A stretch of 64,000 nt of DNA. It comes from an uncultured Aquimarina sp. (GTDB lineage: Bacteria; Bacteroidota; Bacteroidia; Flavobacteriales; Flavobacteriaceae). Position 1 is the stretch's first letter; each line of letters starts with the position of its first letter. Shown here in pieces: positions 16,481 through 25,981 of the stretch. The translations under genes were made by a program, and so were the position numbers. The notes under the pieces were generated by a model, which did not search any database, was not told the origin of the DNA, and worked only from the letters and a program-made list of their open reading frames with translations. The DNA lies in the NCBI GenBank assembly GCA_947496555.1, contig CANMDH010000002.1, positions 186,001-250,000 of the forward strand, in the 5' to 3' direction.

Positions 16481-17391
16481 AATAATTAGGTTTTAAAAGT
16501 TAACAAGTTCTAGATAATATATATTAGAATCTGCCAATAAGGCTGCATTGCAATGTATACTATACAATATTTTATAGTATCTGGAGTAAAAAATGAATCC
16601 TTACTAATGTACAGTATTAACTCCATTTTAGAAGGGGTCATTTAACTGTCTTTTGACCCGTTATTTGACCCTAATTAACTACTAACCAATAATTTAAGCT
16701 TTGTAGTAATATATAATTAGAAGAGCGTAGAACGTGTTTTGGTTATGTACTGAATAGCAAAAGAGTAAGAAATTAAGATACCATAGAATATTGAGCTTAT
16801 CCGATAAGTCCAAATTTGGTATTGCTGCTATTCTATTAAGATTAGAATTTTTAGAGGATAGATTATTGAGATTACCTTTGATGAGGATACCAAGTTAGCA
16901 GTGCTTAAATCTAAAATTCCTTATAACATTAATTTAAAAAAGACAAGTAAAACTATTATCTCGTTCTTTTGCCTTTTTATTTACAGGTGTTTCACATATT
17001 TAATATAAAATATTTGTGATAAATTTTAAAAAATTGACTTTTTCTTAATTCTTAGCTTTCTTACTTACCCTTAAAAATCACATCCAAAAACATCAAAATC
17101 AAGGGAAAAATCCCTTTTTTTCTTAAAATTTTTATCCACTCAAGAGCTTTGTTCATGCTTTTAACCCAAACAATGAACATTAGTTAAATTTTTGATTTTC
17201 AAGCAAATACGTTTAACATGCGTAAGAATTTTACTCATAATTTTTTATTAATTTTAGTTAAAATACCGACAAACGTACAAAGTTTACGGTAAAAACGTAA
17301 CCTACTTTAACAAAACTAATATAACTTAGTGTTCCCAAAATTGGTAGAAAGAAATTTCCTCCAAAAATTTTAACCCCAAAACAAAAATATC
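16481..17391. other. Gene-free, AT-rich stretch with operator-like repeats
   Basis: A 911-base interval between the divergent NusG-like gene and an exported-protein gene. Near the NusG-like start are the palindrome CATTGCAATG (16546-16555) and an inverted repeat ATACTATA / TATAGTAT (16557-16564, 16573-16580). Farther on is GGGTCA at 16635-16640, its inverted copy TGACCC at 16654-16659 and a direct copy at 16666-16671. A 36-codon open stretch at 16791-16898 (SLSDKSKFGIAAILLRLEFL) and an overlapping frame after 16865 (EITFDEDTKLAVLKSKI) might be a decayed gene, but no start or family is recognisable. The rest, from about 16900 to 17390, is very AT-rich with nothing I can name. Confidence 0.5.
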
Positions 17392-18669
17392 ATGACAAAA
17401 AGATATTCTCTACTTACATCTTTTATCTTTCTATTTTTTTCTTTAAGTATAACAGCCCAAAATTTTAACGAAAAGGATGACCGCTGGGTAAAGGGTTGGA
17501 CTAATTTCTCTCCCAATAAAACCGATTATCCCGAAGCTGAAGAGAAACTGCCAAATATTATTGCAAATCATACTTACCTAAGAAATGATATTGTTTACTT
17601 TATGACTGGTGATGTGTATGTGACCAATAATGCATCTTTAACAATTCAAGAAGGTACAATTATTCGCTGTGATCATGAAAACCCTGCAAATCTTATAGTA
17701 ACCAAAGGAGCAAAATTAATTGCTCTAGGTTCAAAAGCATACCCTATTGTGTTTACATCAAATAAGGCTCCAAAATCCAGAGGTAATGGAGATTGGGGTG
17801 GTATAGTGATTGCTGGATCGGGAAAAGTGAATACCGTATCAGGAAATGGCCTTATTGAAGGAAATTTTAAACCACAGTTTTCTATATATGGAGGTAATCA
17901 ACCAGACGAAGAAACTACAATACTAAGTCATATACGAATTGAATTTGCAGGAAATAGTGCAAAAAGAAAAGAAGGAGCTAATGGATTATCACTATATGGT
18001 ATTGGTTCTTCTTCGCTTATAGATAACATCATGGTAAGTTATTCTGGTCAGGATTCCTTTAATTTTCATGGCGGAAAAAATAATATGCAAAATCTTATCT
18101 CTTTAAAAGCACAGGAAGATGATTACCAGCTTTCTGAAGGCTTCAAAGGTAACTTAAACAATGTAATTGCAATACGTCACCCTTACATTACAAGCCCAAA
18201 AGGCTCTTATGCAATAGAAGTGGATGGATATAACAAAGATTTGGGGTACATACGACCAAATGCCGTAACTGATGTCACTTTTACAAATGCTACATTGGTA
18301 AATTTATCAGATAAAACCAACTATCAGCATACTACCGCTGCTATATCTGCTACTAATTCTGGATTGGCATATATACATAACTCAAAAATATCTGGCTTTT
18401 CTGATGTCGTTAAGTTTGACAAATCTTATACTTCATTGACACTTATCCAAAAGGCATTTATGATGGATAATAGCTTTTTCAATATTCACGGAGATGGAGT
18501 TAAAGTAGCTAATCAAATAATTAAAAAAGCATCTTTAAACATTCTTAAATACAATAGATTTACTAAAAGCTTTGTTGATGTAAATGAACTCTTTAGTGAT
18601 CCTCAAAGCAGTGTAAATCCAAGGTTTAATTTAAAAAAATCATTAAACACCTATATGGTTATGCAATAA
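17392..18669 (+). CDS. Exported protein, probable right-handed beta-helix
   Basis: Protein of 425 residues with a clear signal peptide (hydrophobic 9-21, cleavage after SITAQ). The mature part has short repeating beta strands of the kind seen in parallel beta-helix proteins of Bacteroidota: ASLTIQEGTIIRCD, NLIVTKGAKLIALG, PIVFTS, GDWGGIVIAGSGKV, ILSHIRIEFAGN. The pattern NGDWGGIVIAG is common in lipoprotein or T9SS-exported surface proteins of this phylum. I do not see a T9SS sorting domain at the C-terminus. It probably sits in the periplasm or at the cell surface. No enzymatic residues can be proposed. Followed after 64 bases by another exported-protein gene on the same strand. Confidence 0.7.
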   Translation: MTKRYSLLTSFIFLFFSLSITAQNFNEKDDRWVKGWTNFSPNKTDYPEAEEKLPNIIANHTYLRNDIVYFMTGDVYVTNNASLTIQEGTIIRCDHENPANLIVTKGAKLIALGSKAYPIVFTSNKAPKSRGNGDWGGIVIAGSGKVNTVSGNGLIEGNFKPQFSIYGGNQPDEETTILSHIRIEFAGNSAKRKEGANGLSLYGIGSSSLIDNIMVSYSGQDSFNFHGGKNNMQNLISLKAQEDDYQLSEGFKGNLNNVIAIRHPYITSPKGSYAIEVDGYNKDLGYIRPNAVTDVTFTNATLVNLSDKTNYQHTTAAISATNSGLAYIHNSKISGFSDVVKFDKSYTSLTLIQKAFMMDNSFFNIHGDGVKVANQIIKKASLNILKYNRFTKSFVDVNELFSDPQSSVNPRFNLKKSLNTYMVMQ

Positions 18670-18733
18670 ATGATCTTTTAAATTTCGACATTATTACAAA
18701 AATTAACACAGACCTAACTTAGATTTTATAATT

Positions 18734-19174
18734 ATGTTTAGAACAATAACTTGCTTTGTTTTTCTTTTCACTATAAGTACAGTGTTTGCCCAAAAAGCCA
18801 ACGAAGCAGTCTTTTTTACTCAAAAGAAACAGGTAAGTAGATTTCACACCATTAGTGACTTAGAAGCCATGAAAAAAGGTGAACTCGTTGAATTATATAA
18901 AGATCGCGTAGAAGAGATTATGACCGTATTACCCCTATTATCCCTAACCAATGAAGCCGGGGTTCGACTAAGAGATATCGGGATCAAAGAAGATTCACGT
19001 CATATAAAAATACTTAAGAACAACAAAGAAACTACCGAAAAAAGCCTGGAAACTACCAACGAAGCAATTGAAGAGTTGGTTCCTTATGCTGATACCGAAA
19101 AAATCATTTGGACGATCCTCTATTTTGAGGAGATTATCAAAAAAATGCGAATCGGAGTTAATGGAAGCTTCTAG
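18734..19174 (+). CDS. Small exported protein of unknown function
   Basis: Protein of 146 residues with a signal peptide ending STVFAQ. The mature 126 residues are mainly alpha-helical and charged (LEAMKKGELVELYKDRVEEI, then KILKNNKETTEKSLETT), with no cysteines and no family motif that I recognise. It lies 64 bases behind the beta-helix protein gene and may be co-transcribed with it. A perfect palindrome that may end the transcript lies 49 bases after the stop. Confidence 0.65.
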   Translation: MFRTITCFVFLFTISTVFAQKANEAVFFTQKKQVSRFHTISDLEAMKKGELVELYKDRVEEIMTVLPLLSLTNEAGVRLRDIGIKEDSRHIKILKNNKETTEKSLETTNEAIEELVPYADTEKIIWTILYFEEIIKKMRIGVNGSF

Positions 19175-19222
19175 AAAGATTATAATTTGTAATGTGTAAA
19201 TTATTCAAGTTTACCTAGGGTA

Positions 19223-19244
19223 GAAAGCGGCAATTGCCGCTTTC
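19223..19244 (+). terminator. Perfect 22-base palindrome, possible terminator
   Basis: GAAAGCGGCAA is followed directly by its reverse complement. The transcript would form a strong GC-rich hairpin 48 bases after the stop of the small exported protein. A T-run (ACTTTTTTG) follows 9-15 bases later rather than immediately, so termination efficiency is uncertain. Confidence 0.5.
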
Positions 19245-19294
19245 GCATTTATACTTTTTTGTAAGTTGTATTGATTAAAAACTACTAAATAAGC

Positions 19295-19927
19295 ATGACA
19301 CTACTATATTTGCTATTTGGAACTCTAATTGCAACCGTGGGAGCTGCTCCCTTAGGAGCTGTTAATATTGCTGTAATCAATACATCCATAAATGAAAATA
19401 TTAAAAAGGCTTCCTATATAGCTCTTGCCGCAGGGATTGGGGAAGTAATCTTGGCCTTTTTTGCTTTGCATTGTAGTATGCAGTTATCGATTTTTTTTCA
19501 TGAAAATCAATGGATTCAAATCGTTTTTATAATCATTTTCTTTCTGGTCGGAATGTATTTTATGTTTCTGGCAAACAAAATGACAAAATCTAATAAAAGC
19601 CGTAAAATAAAGCTTTCAAATTCAAAATTTCTTACTGGATTTTCCCTAGCATTACTAAATCCCCCAGTAATTATTTATTGGATCCTGGCTATTTCTCTTA
19701 TCAATAAATACATTTTTGAGCTAACCGTTCAAAACTCTATCTCCTCTTTATTACTTTTCTTTATTGGGATTTATATAGGTAAAATAACTACACTGTATTT
19801 CTATGGAAGATGGGGCAACAAAATGGCTCATAAACAAGAAGGCTCTAAAACCAAACTTCATAGAATAATAGGAATCGCTTTAATTGCAATTTCAGTTTTT
19901 CAGAGTATCAAGTTTGTTGTTGACTAA
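19295..19927 (+). CDS. LysE-family amino-acid exporter
   Basis: Inner-membrane protein of 210 residues with about six hydrophobic segments. The N-terminal GAAPLGAVNIAVINTSI matches the conserved start of LysE/RhtB transporters (usually PGP or a similar small-residue turn), and FLTGFSLALLNPPVIIYWI near 110-128 matches their second repeat (the NPxxxxxW region). The family exports basic or neutral amino acids and related metabolites by proton exchange. The substrate here cannot be read from sequence. It stands alone, 93 bases before a PLP-enzyme gene on the same strand, and a functional link to that enzyme is possible. Confidence 0.8.
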   Translation: MTLLYLLFGTLIATVGAAPLGAVNIAVINTSINENIKKASYIALAAGIGEVILAFFALHCSMQLSIFFHENQWIQIVFIIIFFLVGMYFMFLANKMTKSNKSRKIKLSNSKFLTGFSLALLNPPVIIYWILAISLINKYIFELTVQNSISSLLLFFIGIYIGKITTLYFYGRWGNKMAHKQEGSKTKLHRIIGIALIAISVFQSIKFVVD

Positions 19928-20020
19928 CATAATAAAATCTCAAGAATACCATTTTTTTAAAGAATTATACAAGTAAATTAATCATCTTATTTTTATTTTT
20001 GTAGGTTCTAAAGCTATAGC

Positions 20021-21481
20021 ATGACCACAAAAAATAATCCAGATAATCACAAATTAACTTTATCAAAAGAAGAGATGCAACGATATGGTTATAAGATCAT
20101 AGATCATATTTTGGATCACTTTGAAAATCAAAACAATAAAAAACCTGTAGCACAGGCCTCTAGGGAAGAAATGGATTCATTGTTAACCGAAGGTATACCC
20201 AATAAACCTTCTCCGGCTAATGAAGTTTTGGACTTTGTAATGGATCAGGTTATTCCGAATAGCAATATTGTATCTCATCCAAAATCGTTTTCTTTTGTTC
20301 CGGGTCCGAGCAATTATATAAGTGTAATGGCCGATACTATAGCCACCGGTTTTAATATATTTTCCGGCGGATGGGCAGCATCTCCTGCTGCCGCAGAACT
20401 AGAAATAGTAACAATGAATTGGTTGCTCGAGATTTTTGGATTTCCTACCAAAAACGGAGGAGGTATTTTTACAAGCGGAGGCTCTATGGCCAACTTGACC
20501 GCATTGGTAACAGCACGAAGAATAAAATGTGGAAGCGATTTTTCTAAAGCTACTATTTACCTTTCGGATCAGGCACATTCATCAAATATCAAGGCCATTA
20601 AAGTAATAGGGTTTAAAAAAGAACAAATTCGTATCATCCCTACCGATATGGAGTTCAAGATCTCTCTGAACAAACTAAAAAATATCATTGCCAGAGATCG
20701 TCTAGAAGGATTGCAGCCATTTTGCATTATAGCATCAGCAGGAACCACAAATACCGGAACGGTGGACCCTCTTAATGAAATTGCCGATATTTGCGAGAAC
20801 GAAGATATGTGGTTTCATATTGACGGTGCTTATGGTGGGGCAGCAATTTTGGCTTCTAACGGAAAAAGACTTCTGAAAGGAATCGAAAGAGCAGATTCAT
20901 TGACCGTAGATCCCCACAAGTGGTTTTTTCAACCTTATGAAATAGGATGCCTGTTAGTAAAAAATCACAATTGGTTAAGCAGTACTTTTAGCGAAAAACC
21001 AGAGTACTTAAGAGATATTGAAGGCAACGAATCTGAAATAAATTTTTATGATCATGGTATTCAATTAACGCGTCGCTTTCGTGCTTTAAAATTTTATATG
21101 TCATTAAAGACGTTTGGGTTAGATTCTTTTAGAAAAGCCATTACGTATAACATCAATTTAGCAGAACAAACTGAAACATTATTAAGAAGAAGTATTCTTT
21201 GGGAAATAACATCGCCCGCAACATTGGCTATTATTAATTTTAGATACAATCCTATACGTCAAAATTTATCAGAAGAAGAGCTGGATCACATTAACCAAAA
21301 CATCTCCCAAAAAATTGTCAATTCTAAGGAAGCCCTTCTGGTCACAACGGTTTTGCAAGGTCAAATTGTACTTAGAATGTGTTTGATAAATCCCAGAACT
21401 ACCCTTGAGGACATCAAAAACACATTAAATAAATGCGAGATTTATGCCCAAGAACAACTTTTGGAAGTAAGTGGTCTATAA
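20021..21481 (+). CDS. PLP-dependent group II decarboxylase-like enzyme
   Basis: Cytoplasmic enzyme of 486 residues of the pyridoxal-dependent decarboxylase (aromatic L-amino-acid/glutamate decarboxylase) family. Diagnostic parts are the substrate-side GPSNYISVMAD near 99-109, GGIFTSGGSMANLTAL, the cofactor-binding DQAHSSN (His stacking on PLP), WFHIDGAYGGAA, and the Schiff-base lysine in VDPHKWFF (K300). Length and order fit the family. The amino-acid substrate is not evident. It converges with the DUF2797 gene, with only 2 bases between stops. Confidence 0.85.
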   Translation: MTTKNNPDNHKLTLSKEEMQRYGYKIIDHILDHFENQNNKKPVAQASREEMDSLLTEGIPNKPSPANEVLDFVMDQVIPNSNIVSHPKSFSFVPGPSNYISVMADTIATGFNIFSGGWAASPAAAELEIVTMNWLLEIFGFPTKNGGGIFTSGGSMANLTALVTARRIKCGSDFSKATIYLSDQAHSSNIKAIKVIGFKKEQIRIIPTDMEFKISLNKLKNIIARDRLEGLQPFCIIASAGTTNTGTVDPLNEIADICENEDMWFHIDGAYGGAAILASNGKRLLKGIERADSLTVDPHKWFFQPYEIGCLLVKNHNWLSSTFSEKPEYLRDIEGNESEINFYDHGIQLTRRFRALKFYMSLKTFGLDSFRKAITYNINLAEQTETLLRRSILWEITSPATLAIINFRYNPIRQNLSEEELDHINQNISQKIVNSKEALLVTTVLQGQIVLRMCLINPRTTLEDIKNTLNKCEIYAQEQLLEVSGL

Positions 21482-21483
21482 GA

Positions 21484-22278
21484 TTAATTTATTGTCAGTC
21501 TTACCACATATCCTTCATTGTTGCGCACGTTAAAAACGGTATTATCCTCAAAAATTAGATATTGACCTTTAATTCCTTTTAGAACGCCCGAAAATTCTGG
21601 TGTTTTTTCAAGGTTTAGACTTTTCAGTTTATCAGGATATTTCAGTACTGGGAAATTCAAGGCTGTTTCTTTTCCATTTTCAATAAAATACTCCTTCACT
21701 TCATTAGGGATAAAATCTTTAAGGTTCCTTTTATAGGATACCAAATCTTCATCTTTAATCTCATTTTTGAGCATGGTGCGCCAGTTAGTCTTGTCAGAAA
21801 CATGTTCTTTTAAGGCAACTTCTGTAATACCGGCCAGATAACGATTAGGCACCTCAACAATTTCTATCGCTTCGTGTGCACCTTGGTCGATCCAACGGGT
21901 GGGTACCTGGGATTTTCTAGTAACTCCTACCTTAACATTGCTAGAATTTGCCAGATATACGATGTGTGGTTGAAGCTGAACTCTTTTTTCAAACTCCAAA
22001 TCCCGATCTTCAATATCCAAATGTGCTTTACTTAATTCTGGACGCATCACCCAATCCCCCACTTCGGGTCGATTAAAAAAATCGTCATAGCAATACCCTT
22101 GTCTATATATTTTTTTATTCTCTCTACAAGCAAGACATTGATAACCCACAAATTCGACCCGTAATCTTTTATCCAGCAATTGATTTACATGAATGAAGTC
22201 AGACTCAAAAACCAGGTAATACTGAATAGGATCTCCTATCTCTGTTTGCATTTTGGTGAGCACCCCTTGATATTGCAT
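21484..22278 (-). CDS. DUF2797 family protein
   Basis: Protein of 264 residues matching the DUF2797 family in layout. It has a short N-terminal beta region, a probable zinc knuckle (C48, C51 in YQCLACRENKK and C63 in QGYCYDDFFNRPE), then the conserved core PHIVYLANSSNVKVGVTR followed by RWIDQGA and PNRYLAGITEVALK. The family is widespread in Bacteroidota; its middle part resembles GIY-YIG-like folds, and the biochemical role is not established. Cytoplasmic. It is divergent from the GH3-like gene, sharing a 116-base intergenic region. Confidence 0.82.
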   Translation of the reverse strand: MQYQGVLTKMQTEIGDPIQYYLVFESDFIHVNQLLDKRLRVEFVGYQCLACRENKKIYRQGYCYDDFFNRPEVGDWVMRPELSKAHLDIEDRDLEFEKRVQLQPHIVYLANSSNVKVGVTRKSQVPTRWIDQGAHEAIEIVEVPNRYLAGITEVALKEHVSDKTNWRTMLKNEIKDEDLVSYKRNLKDFIPNEVKEYFIENGKETALNFPVLKYPDKLKSLNLEKTPEFSGVLKGIKGQYLIFEDNTVFNVRNNEGYVVRLTIN

Positions 22279-22394
22279 AAAATTTTGTTATAAATTGACC
22301 CTTTAAAAAGAATGTAATTATTTTTATTATTTTAGTCGATGACAATCAAAAATAGTAAGTTAAGTACTATTTTAGTCTAAATATACATCAAAAA

Positions 22395-23927
22395 ATGCCA
22401 ATCCCTTTAGTTAATTCCATTGCCAGCTGGTTCTTAAAAAAAAGGTTTCATCAAATGGAACTTTTCCTTAAGTATCCTAATGAAGTTCAACGAGAACTAT
22501 TGCATGTACTATTGGAGACAGCAAAAAATACCGAATTTGGAAAAAAATATGATTTTGCCTCCATTCGCAATTACGAAGAGTTTAGAGAACGTGTTCCTGT
22601 AAGATCTTACGAAGAATATGAATCGATGATTGAAAGAAGCCGTTTAGGAGAAAATAATATTTTCTGGCCCTCTACAATAAAATGGTTTGCAAAGTCTAGT
22701 GGCACTACCAGTGCAAAAAGCAAGTTTATTCCCGTTAGTCAGGAATCTTTGGAAGATTGCCATTTTGCAGCCGGTAAAGATCTTTTATGTATGTACCTTA
22801 ATAACAACGAGGGCTCTCAACTTTTTACGGGCAAAAGTTTACGCCTGGGAGGAAGTAAAGAATTATACAAAGAAAATGGCACTTCTTTTGGTGATTTATC
22901 TGCAATTATTATCGATAATATGCCTTTTTGGGCAGATTTCAGCTCAACCCCCAGTAGCGAAATATCTTTGATGAGTGATTGGGAGCACAAGATGAAGGCG
23001 ATCGTAAATGAAACCATTCAGGAAAACGTTACTAGTCTGGCTGGTGTTCCCTCCTGGATGCTGGTACTACTTAATGAAGTACTGGAAGCCACTGGAAAGG
23101 AAAATCTATTTGAAATCTGGAATAACCTCGAAGTATATTTTCATGGGGGCGTTAGTTTTGAGCCATACAAGGATCAATACACCAAAATTTTACCAAAAAA
23201 CACTTTTAAGTATTACGAAATTTATAATGCCTCAGAGGGTTTCTTTGCTATTCAAGATCTTAATGATTCTTCAGAGTTATTATTGATGCTTGATTACGGA
23301 ATATTTTATGAATTCATTCCAATGGATACGCATGGGGCTCCAGACGAAAAGGTAATCCCGTTAAGTGAGGTTGAAATTGGAAAAAATTATGCTGTTGTTA
23401 TAACTACGAATGCTGGCTTATGGCGATACAAAATTGGTGACACTGTTCGTTTTACATCGGTTAGCCCCTACAGAGTTAAGGTTTCGGGTCGAACCAAACA
23501 CCATATCAACGTATTTGGAGAAGAGTTGATTATCGAAAATGCAGAAGAAGCATTAAGAAAGGCAACCAAAGTCACCAATAGTGAAATTGTAGATTATACG
23601 GTTGCGCCAATCTTCATGAAAGGAAAGGAAAAAGGGGCTCATGAATGGGTAATCGAATTTAAAAAGGCTCCCGAAAATCTTGAAGAGTTTGGTCGCATCC
23701 TTGATCAAAATTTGCAATGTGTAAATAGTGATTATGAGGCAAAACGTTATAATAATACGACTCTTACTATACTAAAGATACGACAAGCCAGGGAAGGATT
23801 ATTTTATGATTGGCTAAAAATGAAGGATAAACTAGGTGGTCAACATAAAATACCTAGATTGTCCAATAAAAGGACCTATATTGACGAATTACTTATCCTT
23901 AATGAAGTAAATTCTTTTTCCTCTTGA
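22395..23927 (+). CDS. GH3 (auxin-responsive promoter) family acyl-adenylate-type protein
   Basis: Protein of 510 residues of the GH3 family, a branch of the ANL adenylating enzymes. It shows the ATP-binding loop FAKSSGTTSAKSKFIPVS (about 97-114), the middle region EIYNASEGFFAIQD, and MLDYGIFYEFIP, followed by NAGLWRYKIGDTVRFT and the hinge VSGRTKHHINVFGEEL. Plant GH3 proteins conjugate amino acids to acyl acids; the substrates of the bacterial homologues common in Bacteroidota are not known. It is cytoplasmic and stands alone on the plus strand. The upstream region contains TATTTTAGTC twice, 40 bases apart (around 22327 and 22367). Confidence 0.85.
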   Translation: MPIPLVNSIASWFLKKRFHQMELFLKYPNEVQRELLHVLLETAKNTEFGKKYDFASIRNYEEFRERVPVRSYEEYESMIERSRLGENNIFWPSTIKWFAKSSGTTSAKSKFIPVSQESLEDCHFAAGKDLLCMYLNNNEGSQLFTGKSLRLGGSKELYKENGTSFGDLSAIIIDNMPFWADFSSTPSSEISLMSDWEHKMKAIVNETIQENVTSLAGVPSWMLVLLNEVLEATGKENLFEIWNNLEVYFHGGVSFEPYKDQYTKILPKNTFKYYEIYNASEGFFAIQDLNDSSELLLMLDYGIFYEFIPMDTHGAPDEKVIPLSEVEIGKNYAVVITTNAGLWRYKIGDTVRFTSVSPYRVKVSGRTKHHINVFGEELIIENAEEALRKATKVTNSEIVDYTVAPIFMKGKEKGAHEWVIEFKKAPENLEEFGRILDQNLQCVNSDYEAKRYNNTTLTILKIRQAREGLFYDWLKMKDKLGGQHKIPRLSNKRTYIDELLILNEVNSFSS

Positions 23928-24103
23928 TCATATAATCACGGCATCTTATTTCTCGCCTTTTTTGATAAAAAAACAATAACTAAACAATTAAAAAATACGG
24001 TTTTACCGTAAAAAAAGTGTGTAAGAATTATCGTTTTTAACAAAAAAACCTGTATTTCATCGTTCAAAAAAAGCGTTTAATCTAAAAATTAATAAATCCT
24101 TTT

Positions 24104-24131
24104 TTGTCTTCTTTTTTTCATATTAAATTTG
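24104..24131 (+). promoter_or_regulatory. Bacteroidota-type promoter before the 24169 gene
   Basis: TTG (24104-24106) and TAAATTTG (24124-24131) are 17 bases apart, matching the TTG / TAnnTTTG consensus of the primary sigma factor in this phylum. The start codon is 37 bases further on. Confidence 0.6.
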
Positions 24132-24168
24132 ATACCAGAGAGTTACGAATTTATCAAAGTCCCAAAAT

Positions 24169-24495
24169 ATGAAAACAGTTATTTCTTTCTTTATTTTTTC
24201 TTTCCTAATTGCAGGAGTTAATGCTCAGGAAATTGCAACTACAATTGATCATCCTATTGAAACAGAAAATATAATAGATTCTAACAATAATAGTACTTCT
24301 GAAACCATACAAACTACCAATACTGCTGTAGAAGAGGATATATGTTATAGTGAGATATCAAAAGTAACTTTTTATGAAGCTTTGCTTAGACAAAACAAGT
24401 TTGACATCTATCTTAAAGAAAGTGATAATATAGCTTTAAAAAACACAGAGGACATTATCAAAAGAAATAAAGACAGAATATCCTATTCTGACTAA
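24169..24495 (+). CDS. Small exported protein of unknown function
   Basis: Protein of 108 residues with a signal peptide (hydrophobic 4-16, cleavage near GVNAQ). The mature part is Thr/Asn/Glu-rich at first and then charged helical (TFYEALLRQNKFDIYL, ENIIDSN). No family recognised. It has its own promoter-like element and a strong terminator, so it appears to be a single-gene unit. The stretch before it (23928-24168) is AT-rich and contains the inverted repeat ACGGTTTTACCGT at 23997-24009. Confidence 0.6.
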   Translation: MKTVISFFIFSFLIAGVNAQEIATTIDHPIETENIIDSNNNSTSETIQTTNTAVEEDICYSEISKVTFYEALLRQNKFDIYLKESDNIALKNTEDIIKRNKDRISYSD

Positions 24496-24520
24496 GATTG
24501 GTTCTGACTAATCCAACCAA

Positions 24521-24556
24521 AAAAAGACCTTGGTATCAAAATACCAAGGTCTTTTT
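24521..24556. terminator. Bidirectional intrinsic terminator
   Basis: AAAAAGACCTTGGTAT and ATACCAAGGTCTTTTT form a 16-base perfect stem around a CAAA loop, with a T-run on each strand. It serves the small exported gene on the plus strand and clpX on the minus strand. Confidence 0.9.
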
Positions 24557-24580
24557 TATTTACTATAATCACCAACTAAG

Positions 24581-25813
24581 TTAAGAAACTGCTTTAAGCT
24601 TTTTAATTGTAGATTTATTAAGCTTTTTATCTGCATAGTCCTTGGTAACCCTAAACTCTGTTTCTTCCCCTTCTGGCATTTCATACATAGCATCTGTTAA
24701 AATAGCCTCACAAAGTGATCTAAGTCCACGAGCTCCTAGTTTATACTCCATTGCTTTTTCAACAATATACTCTAGAGCACCTTCAGTAATCGAAAATGTA
24801 ATATTATCCATTTCAAACAGTTTTTTATATTGTTTGATGATTGCATTTTTTGGTGCCGTTAGGATTGATCTAAGCGTTTCTGCATCAAGGGGATTCATAT
24901 ACGAAAGCACTGGTAATCGACCAATTATTTCAGGAATTAAACCAAAATCCTTTAAATCTTTAGGAATAATGTACTGAAGTAAATTATCCTTCTCAATTTC
25001 ATCTTCACTTTTGGATGCACTATATCCAACCGCTTGCATATTCAATCGTTTCTGGATCATCTTTTCTATTCCATCAAAAGCACCACCAGCAATAAAAAGA
25101 ATATTTTCGGTATTTACCTCAATAAATTTTTGATCTGGATGTTTTCTACCTCCTTTTGGTGGAACATTTACTACAGTTCCCTCGAGTAGCTTTAACAGCG
25201 CCTGTTGCACTCCTTCACCAGAAACATCTCTTGTAATACTTGGATTATCACTTTTTCGGGCAATTTTATCTATCTCATCAATAAATACAATTCCTCTTTG
25301 TGCTTTTTCAAGGTTATAATCTGCAGCTTGAAGTAATCGGGTTAAAATACTTTCTACGTCCTCACCTACGTAACCAGCCTCGGTAAGTACGGTAGCATCA
25401 ACAATCGCCAAAGGAACATTAAGCATTTTGGCAATCGTTTTGGCCATAAGCGTTTTACCTGTCCCTGTTTGACCTACCATGATAATATTACTTTTCTGTA
25501 TCTCTATATCATCATCTGTCTGAGGTTGAAGCAATCTCTTATAATGGTTATAGACTGCAACCGACATTATCTTTTTGGTAAACTCCTGCCCTATTACATA
25601 TTCGTCCAAAAACTTCTTAATCGCTTTTGGCTTGCGTAGCATTAGTTCACTACTTAGTTCGCCGGTCTCTTCATCTTTTGCTTCTTCAACAACAATCCCA
25701 TGTGCCTGAACAATACATCGATCACAAATATGCGCATCCAGTCCAGCGATAAGCAAGTTTGTTTCAGGCTTTTTTCTCCCACAAAAAGAGCATTCTAAAT
25801 CTTCTTTGGCCAT
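24581..25813 (-). CDS. clpX: ATP-dependent Clp protease ATP-binding subunit ClpX
   Basis: AAA+ unfoldase of 410 residues that recognises substrates and feeds them to ClpP. The zinc-binding domain has C8, C11, C30 and C33 ([14 protein letters not shown]). Walker A is GQTGTGKT at 114-121, Walker B is IVFIDEID with D179/E180, and the pore region includes GGRKHPDQ. The C-terminal sensor-2 region contains GARGLRS. Full length for the family. It lies downstream of clpP (168 bases) and tig on the same strand, the usual tig-clpP-clpX order, though the gaps leave room for internal promoters. Confidence 0.97.
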   Translation of the reverse strand: MAKEDLECSFCGRKKPETNLLIAGLDAHICDRCIVQAHGIVVEEAKDEETGELSSELMLRKPKAIKKFLDEYVIGQEFTKKIMSVAVYNHYKRLLQPQTDDDIEIQKSNIIMVGQTGTGKTLMAKTIAKMLNVPLAIVDATVLTEAGYVGEDVESILTRLLQAADYNLEKAQRGIVFIDEIDKIARKSDNPSITRDVSGEGVQQALLKLLEGTVVNVPPKGGRKHPDQKFIEVNTENILFIAGGAFDGIEKMIQKRLNMQAVGYSASKSEDEIEKDNLLQYIIPKDLKDFGLIPEIIGRLPVLSYMNPLDAETLRSILTAPKNAIIKQYKKLFEMDNITFSITEGALEYIVEKAMEYKLGARGLRSLCEAILTDAMYEMPEGEETEFRVTKDYADKKLNKSTIKKLKAVS

Positions 25814-25981
25814 AGTTATTTAGTTTCAATTATAATTCTGCCTGATTGTTTTACAGCAACTAGACAAAATTTGCATAATTAATATAACGGAAATATCTGA
25901 TTATTAATATGCTAACTTCATTATTGTTTCTTGTATATAACAAGTCGGAAATATAAACTCCTCCTTTCAAAACAAGAAATA

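Noticed and set aside
22327-22377. Direct repeat TATTTTAGTC before the GH3-like gene as a regulator site
   Set aside because: Ten bases in AT-rich DNA with no symmetry and no third copy is too weak to call a site.
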